Source of the DNA: a virus
Length of the DNA: 64,000 nt
Reading direction: 5' to 3' (one strand)
IMG/VR virus record: IMGVR_UViG_3300026488_000012
Location: 1 to 64,000 of that record
Part shown: one piece after another, positions 61,106-64,000 of the stretch
How the letters are laid out: every line of letters begins with the position of its first letter
Numbering within the stretch: the stretch's first letter is position 1
The notes under the pieces: model-generated
The model's database searches: none
Seen by the model: the letters and a program-made list of their open reading frames with translations, nothing else
Told to the model about the DNA's origin: nothing
Made by a program: the position numbers and the translations under genes

Positions 61106-61771
61106 ATGAGCCCATATGGAAATAATAGTTTTGGAAATTTCACTAGACAACCTAACCAACAGCAGCAGTACCAAGGTCAACAACAAGGATTCCAGCAACA
61201 AGGATTCCAACAACAAGGATTTCAAAATTCTGGTTATCAACAACCACAATATAACCAAGTAAACCAGGGTGGAACTTTCGGTAATCAACAATTAACGCCA
61301 CAGCAAATGGCTATGTTGCAGCAACAGCTATTATTACAGCAAATGATGCAACAACAGGCTGCTATGAATACCCAGCCTATGACTAACATGGGGATGCAAA
61401 ACACAATGATGAATAACCCTATGACAAATAGTAGTGTAATGAATAACGCCATGGGTACAATGATGAACAACATGGTAAACCCTGGATTTAATAGCGTTAC
61501 GACGAACTCTACGAGTAGCATAGGTAGAAGAACATCGGGGTTTGCTAAACCGACTCAACAGCAAACTCAACAATCTACAAGTAGTTTCAATAACAAATTC
61601 AATTATAAAAAACAAGAAGAAAAATCTAAAGAAGAGCCTTTAGACTTTTCTAAGATGTCTCCTGAAGATGGACACGAATTTCCACCATACTACGACCCTG
61701 ATACACAAGTATTAAGGATAGTGGCTACTAGCAAAACTACATACAAATATGAAATAATAAACAAGAATTAG
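61106..61771 (+). CDS. Prion-like Q/N/M-rich early protein
   Basis: A 221-residue protein. Residues 1-150 are low-complexity: runs of Gln and Asn with Gly/Phe/Tyr (GQQQGFQQQGFQQQGF), then Met/Gln- and Met/Asn-rich blocks (MLQQQLLLQQMMQQQAAM, MNNPMTNSSVMNNAMG). A Lys/Glu linker (160-175) precedes a short C-terminal part with MSPEDGHEFPPYYDPDTQVLRI that looks ordered, possibly a dimer or partner-binding module. This composition is that of proteins that phase-separate or form amyloid-like assemblies. It is early-expressed and not obviously structural. SD AAAAAGGAG. Function unknown. Confidence 0.8.
   Translation: MSPYGNNSFGNFTRQPNQQQQYQGQQQGFQQQGFQQQGFQNSGYQQPQYNQVNQGGTFGNQQLTPQQMAMLQQQLLLQQMMQQQAAMNTQPMTNMGMQNTMMNNPMTNSSVMNNAMGTMMNNMVNPGFNSVTTNSTSSIGRRTSGFAKPTQQQTQQSTSSFNNKFNYKKQEEKSKEEPLDFSKMSPEDGHEFPPYYDPDTQVLRIVATSKTTYKYEIINKN
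61178..61225 (+). repeat. Tandem 15-nt coding repeat
   Basis: Three near-identical units of CAACAAGGATTCCAG encode QQGFQ repeats in the prion-like protein; silent differences occur between units. Confidence 0.75.
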
Positions 61772-61780
61772 GAGGTAAAT

Positions 61781-62515
61781 ATGAGTACTAAAACAAATGG
61801 AAAAAGAAAAGTAGAGTTGGATAACATTGTAGAAGATGAAATTCTAATAATAGAAGACCCTATAACAGAGCCTAATGCGTTAAAGGCTCTTGTTGACAAT
61901 TTAGATAAACCTTATATAACACATACTGTAAGGTTTGATGATGGAAAACAAATATCTAATAAAGATATAGTATTAATGAATGATATATTAAACACTAAAA
62001 TTACAGTAGATTCCAAAACCAAGAACATTATAGATAGTATACTAACTATGATAGTCAATAGGGAATTAAAGATGTCCACTAATGTCATAAGTATTGATTC
62101 CGTGGATAACGACTTAAAAGATTTGAGACACATAGAGGATGCCTTGTTGATGATGGGAATTAACAAATCTGTTAATTATCTACAACATTTATTAAAAATA
62201 AACGTAGATATCAAATTCAAACATACAGTAACTATCGTAGAAGAGGTTAATATTATCAGAACAGGAGTTAAAATAAAGATACCTCCTGAGTTAATAAATA
62301 CGCCTATGGATATAACGAGACATAGGATAATGATCGATTTGTTAAATGACTTAGGTATAGAAAATGACGATGAAATTCCATTAGTTAAAGATAAGTTAAA
62401 CTTGCTAATGGATGGAAATATGAACCTATTTATAATTAGTAGGAATATGCATAAAAGGATAGTAATTAAATTGTTTACCATTAGTGATTGTTATGTTGGT
62501 AAAATTATACAATAA
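61781..62515 (+). CDS. Unknown early protein, third gene of the operon
   Basis: A 244-residue protein, Asp/Ile/Asn/Lys-rich, with alternating strands and helices (ITHTVRFDDGKQISNKDIVLM, FKHTVTIVEEVNIIRTGVKIKI). SD TAGGAGG. It follows the prion-like gene by nine bases. No recognised family or motif. Its stop is beside a terminator, closing the operon. Confidence 0.75.
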   Translation: MSTKTNGKRKVELDNIVEDEILIIEDPITEPNALKALVDNLDKPYITHTVRFDDGKQISNKDIVLMNDILNTKITVDSKTKNIIDSILTMIVNRELKMSTNVISIDSVDNDLKDLRHIEDALLMMGINKSVNYLQHLLKINVDIKFKHTVTIVEEVNIIRTGVKIKIPPELINTPMDITRHRIMIDLLNDLGIENDDEIPLVKDKLNLLMDGNMNLFIISRNMHKRIVIKLFTISDCYVGKIIQ

Positions 62516-62550
62516 GACATAACCCGGGTATACGGGTTATGTCTTTTATT
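62515..62550 (+). terminator. Terminator hairpin
   Basis: AGACATAACCCG (62515-62526) pairs with CGGGTTATGTCT (62533-62544), followed by a T-run. Confidence 0.85.
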
Positions 62551-62589
62551 TTTTATATTTGTAATTTTTGAAATTAAAAGAAAAATGAC

Positions 62590-62614
62590 TATATATCGCT
62601 AAGATGTAATAAAA
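62590..62614 (+). promoter_or_regulatory. Early-type (class I) promoter candidate before leader RNA C
   Basis: TATATATCGCTAAGATGTAA then TAAAA; same variant as 3083-3108 and 4507-4531. It ends about nine bases before helix P1. Confidence 0.6.
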
Positions 62615-62622
62615 CCGCAAGT

Positions 62623-62740
62623 CCTATCTGTCTAGTACTTATCTCCTGGTGTGGAAGGGGGAAGACACGACTAACCCCGTTGTCATATAGGGGGTCAGAA
62701 GTCTTCCCTGACGAAGGAGATTTAAGGAACGACAGATAGG
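62623..62740 (+). ncRNA. Structured leader RNA, copy C
   Basis: Same fold as A and B: P1 62623-62632 with 62731-62740 (10 bp, perfect), P2 62641-62647 with 62715-62721, P3 62659-62666 with 62701-62708, and P4 62669-62672 with 62693-62696 plus 62675-62677 with 62690-62692 around an AA bulge. Loop elements TAGTACTT facing AAGGAAC, GGTGTGGAAG facing TGACGA, and AGAA (62697-62700) are conserved. Relative to A, P1 differs at four pairs, all compensated. It ends eight bases before the AAGGAG of the MYG1-like gene. Confidence 0.85.
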
Positions 62741-62760
62741 CGGGCTACAAGGAGTCAGAA

Positions 62761-63609
62761 ATGACACAAATGAGTAGAGTAAATAAAATCGGAACACATA
62801 ATGGTGTTTTTCATGCAGACGAAATCACTGCAATTGCAGTGATTAAAATATTTACAGGTTCAAATCCTGAAATAATAAGAACCAGAGACAAAGACGTTCT
62901 TAACAATATCCTCCAAGAAGGAGGGATACTGATTGATGTTGGTGGTGAATATAACTTTGAGAAAGGGATATTCGACCATCACCATAGTAAGAATGGAGTA
63001 AATAACATGGCATCTGCTGGTATTATTGCAGATGCTCTGGGCATTACTGAAGAGAAATACCCATTATTGGTCTCATTAATCAGGGAAGTAGATGCTCAGG
63101 ACCTAGGCATTAAAAGAAATCCTGAGCATCACTTTTCAAATATAGTTAAATCGTTTAATGGATTAGCAGATAATCCATCTAATAACGATGATGCTTTTGA
63201 GAAAGCATTAGAGTTTGCAGTTAATTATATAACCACCCTTAAAAAACAAGACGAGCTAAACTTATTCTACAAAAAAGAAGTAGAAGAAACAGTAATAAAG
63301 GAAATAAACGGAATTAAGGTCGCAGTTCGTAGGAAAGATGATAAGTTTGTCCCAGCTGTAGAATTCACTGGAGAAGCCGATTTAGTACTAAGTTGGGACA
63401 AGCAACAGAACTGTTGGAGTCTCCAGGCAGTACCTCTAACCAAAGGAGACTTTAAAAGTAAATACAAAATTGTAAGTGCAGATAATCCGGTTTTCATCCA
63501 CCCGGCTGGATTCATTGCTAAAATAAAAGATACGGGCGAAGGTATCAAGTTTGAAGTTAAAGATGGAGATAGTAACAAAACCATCACCATCCCATATCCG
63601 GGAGGATAA
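62761..63609 (+). CDS. MYG1-like DHH-type exonuclease
   Basis: A 282-residue protein of the MYG1 (UPF0160) family, which shares the DHH phosphoesterase fold; the eukaryotic member is a 3'-5' RNA exonuclease. Visible signatures: GTHNGVFHADE (11-21) with metal ligands; IIRTRD; ILIDVGGEYN (57-65); FDHHHSKN (71-78); SLIREVDAQDLG; and a C-terminal substrate-binding-like region (LVLSWDKQQNCWSLQAVPL, FIHPAGFIAKIKDTGEG). Length fits bacterial members. In a phage it may trim RNA or degrade a nucleotide signal; both are inference. It is preceded by leader RNA C and an early-type promoter, so it is made early and under special 5' control. SD AAGGAG. Confidence 0.8.
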   Translation: MTQMSRVNKIGTHNGVFHADEITAIAVIKIFTGSNPEIIRTRDKDVLNNILQEGGILIDVGGEYNFEKGIFDHHHSKNGVNNMASAGIIADALGITEEKYPLLVSLIREVDAQDLGIKRNPEHHFSNIVKSFNGLADNPSNNDDAFEKALEFAVNYITTLKKQDELNLFYKKEVEETVIKEINGIKVAVRRKDDKFVPAVEFTGEADLVLSWDKQQNCWSLQAVPLTKGDFKSKYKIVSADNPVFIHPAGFIAKIKDTGEGIKFEVKDGDSNKTITIPYPGG

Positions 63610-63637
63610 TCCCCTTGACTCTTTTTTTTTTATTAAA

Positions 63638-63663
63638 ATAACAGAGATATATATCTCTGTTAT
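63638..63663. terminator. Bidirectional palindromic terminator
   Basis: ATAACAGAGATAT (63638-63650) is followed by its complement (63651-63663). An upstream T-run (63622-63631) also follows a weak hairpin at the MYG1-like stop codon. Confidence 0.7.
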
Positions 63664-63972
63664 CTATTTTATTTTTATTAAAGATTCGTATATATCCTTA
63701 ATGTTGTTAATAGGTAAATGGACATAATTACTTATACTATTAACAGCTATATCTTCTGTAACTTCTTCTAAAACTTCTTCTGTATCAGGATTTTCCTCTT
63801 CTATCTCTTCTGTTTCCTCTTGTAATACTTCTTTAGGTATCTCGTAAGCAAACTTATTATCAGTTATGAGCTCTACTCTATCTTTAGAGAGATTTAATAT
63901 AAATAAATCTCTTTGGGTTATGTTAAGCTTATCACCTGTATCTAATTTTACTATATAAACAAAACATTTCAT
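63664..63972 (-). CDS. Small acidic unknown protein
   Basis: A 102-residue protein: a compact beta-like first half (KCFVYIVKLDTGDKLNITQ, DRVELITDNKFAYEIP) and a very acidic linker (EETEEIEEENPDTEEVLEEV), then a short helical end. Begins with ATG after an AGGACAGG ribosome site. Unknown family; the first gene of a minus-strand unit whose neighbours are beyond the window edge or none. Confidence 0.65.
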   Translation of the reverse strand: MKCFVYIVKLDTGDKLNITQRDLFILNLSKDRVELITDNKFAYEIPKEVLQEETEEIEEENPDTEEVLEEVTEDIAVNSISNYVHLPINNIKDIYESLIKIK

Positions 63973-64000
63973 ATCCTGTCCTAATCTATATATCCTAGCT

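Noticed and set aside
61178-61225. The tandem repeats as a CRISPR-like array.
   Set aside because: Units are contiguous 15-mers without spacers and encode QQGFQ in frame.

Overview
The window is a compact, AT-rich, almost intron-free stretch of a large tailed-phage genome that resembles the phiKZ-like, nucleus-forming jumbo phages (Chimalliviridae). The case rests on several gene families together: a contractile tail sheath and tube, a portal, an S80/U9-type prohead protease and a very large tape-measure-like protein; at least four genes encoding pieces of split multisubunit RNA polymerases, including two different beta-prime N-terminal pieces that each carry a DYDGD metal-binding motif; and a candidate phage-nucleus shell protein (chimallin-like, moderate confidence). 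An overlapping Rz/Rz1-type spanin pair with a lipobox points to a Gram-negative host. No host genes, tRNAs, CRISPR arrays or insertion sequences were seen.

Layout. 1-5.2 kb: unknown early genes, two of them behind a structured leader RNA, plus the prohead protease and a secreted lytic transglycosylase. 6.4-12.9 kb: chimallin candidate, an unknown gene, the non-virion RNA polymerase beta-prime N-terminal piece and helical unknowns. 12.9-23.7 kb: RNase HI fusion, spanins, baseplate spike, Rad50/SbcC-like ATPase, RuvC-like resolvase, virion genes and a small-gene cluster. 23.7-30.7 kb: one 2318-residue tape-measure-like gene on the minus strand. 30.8-44.5 kb: a large unknown early protein, virion RNA polymerase beta-prime N-terminal piece, a near-complete fused beta subunit, and a row of virion structural genes. 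44.5-51.3 kb: minus-strand structural block with tail tube and tail sheath. 51.4-60.7 kb: RecA/UvsX-like ATPase, a probable beta C-terminal clamp fragment, a large structural protein and the portal. 60.8-64 kb: an early operon with a prion-like Q/N-rich protein, then a MYG1-like DHH-type nuclease behind a third copy of the structured RNA.

Regulation is readable. One promoter-like motif (core near TTACTAAATTGCAA, or a TATATAT-n-CTAAAnTGYAA variant) precedes non-structural genes such as the shell candidate, non-virion polymerase and leader-RNA genes. A second motif (roughly TTGAAATTAA or CGATGATTTAA about 20-30 bases before the start codon) precedes structural, lysis and virion-polymerase genes. 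This fits the phiKZ scheme, in which the packaged polymerase reads early genes and the newly made non-virion polymerase reads later genes. Most units end in near-perfect hairpins whose 5' arm overlaps the stop codon, often serving both convergent genes.

The most notable unexplained system is a roughly 117-nt structured RNA present three times (1-117, 3115-3231, 62623-62740). Each copy lies immediately before the Shine-Dalgarno sequence of a different early gene. The fold is the same in all three, with compensatory base changes in its helices and conserved internal loops, one of which looks like a bulged-G (loop E) motif.
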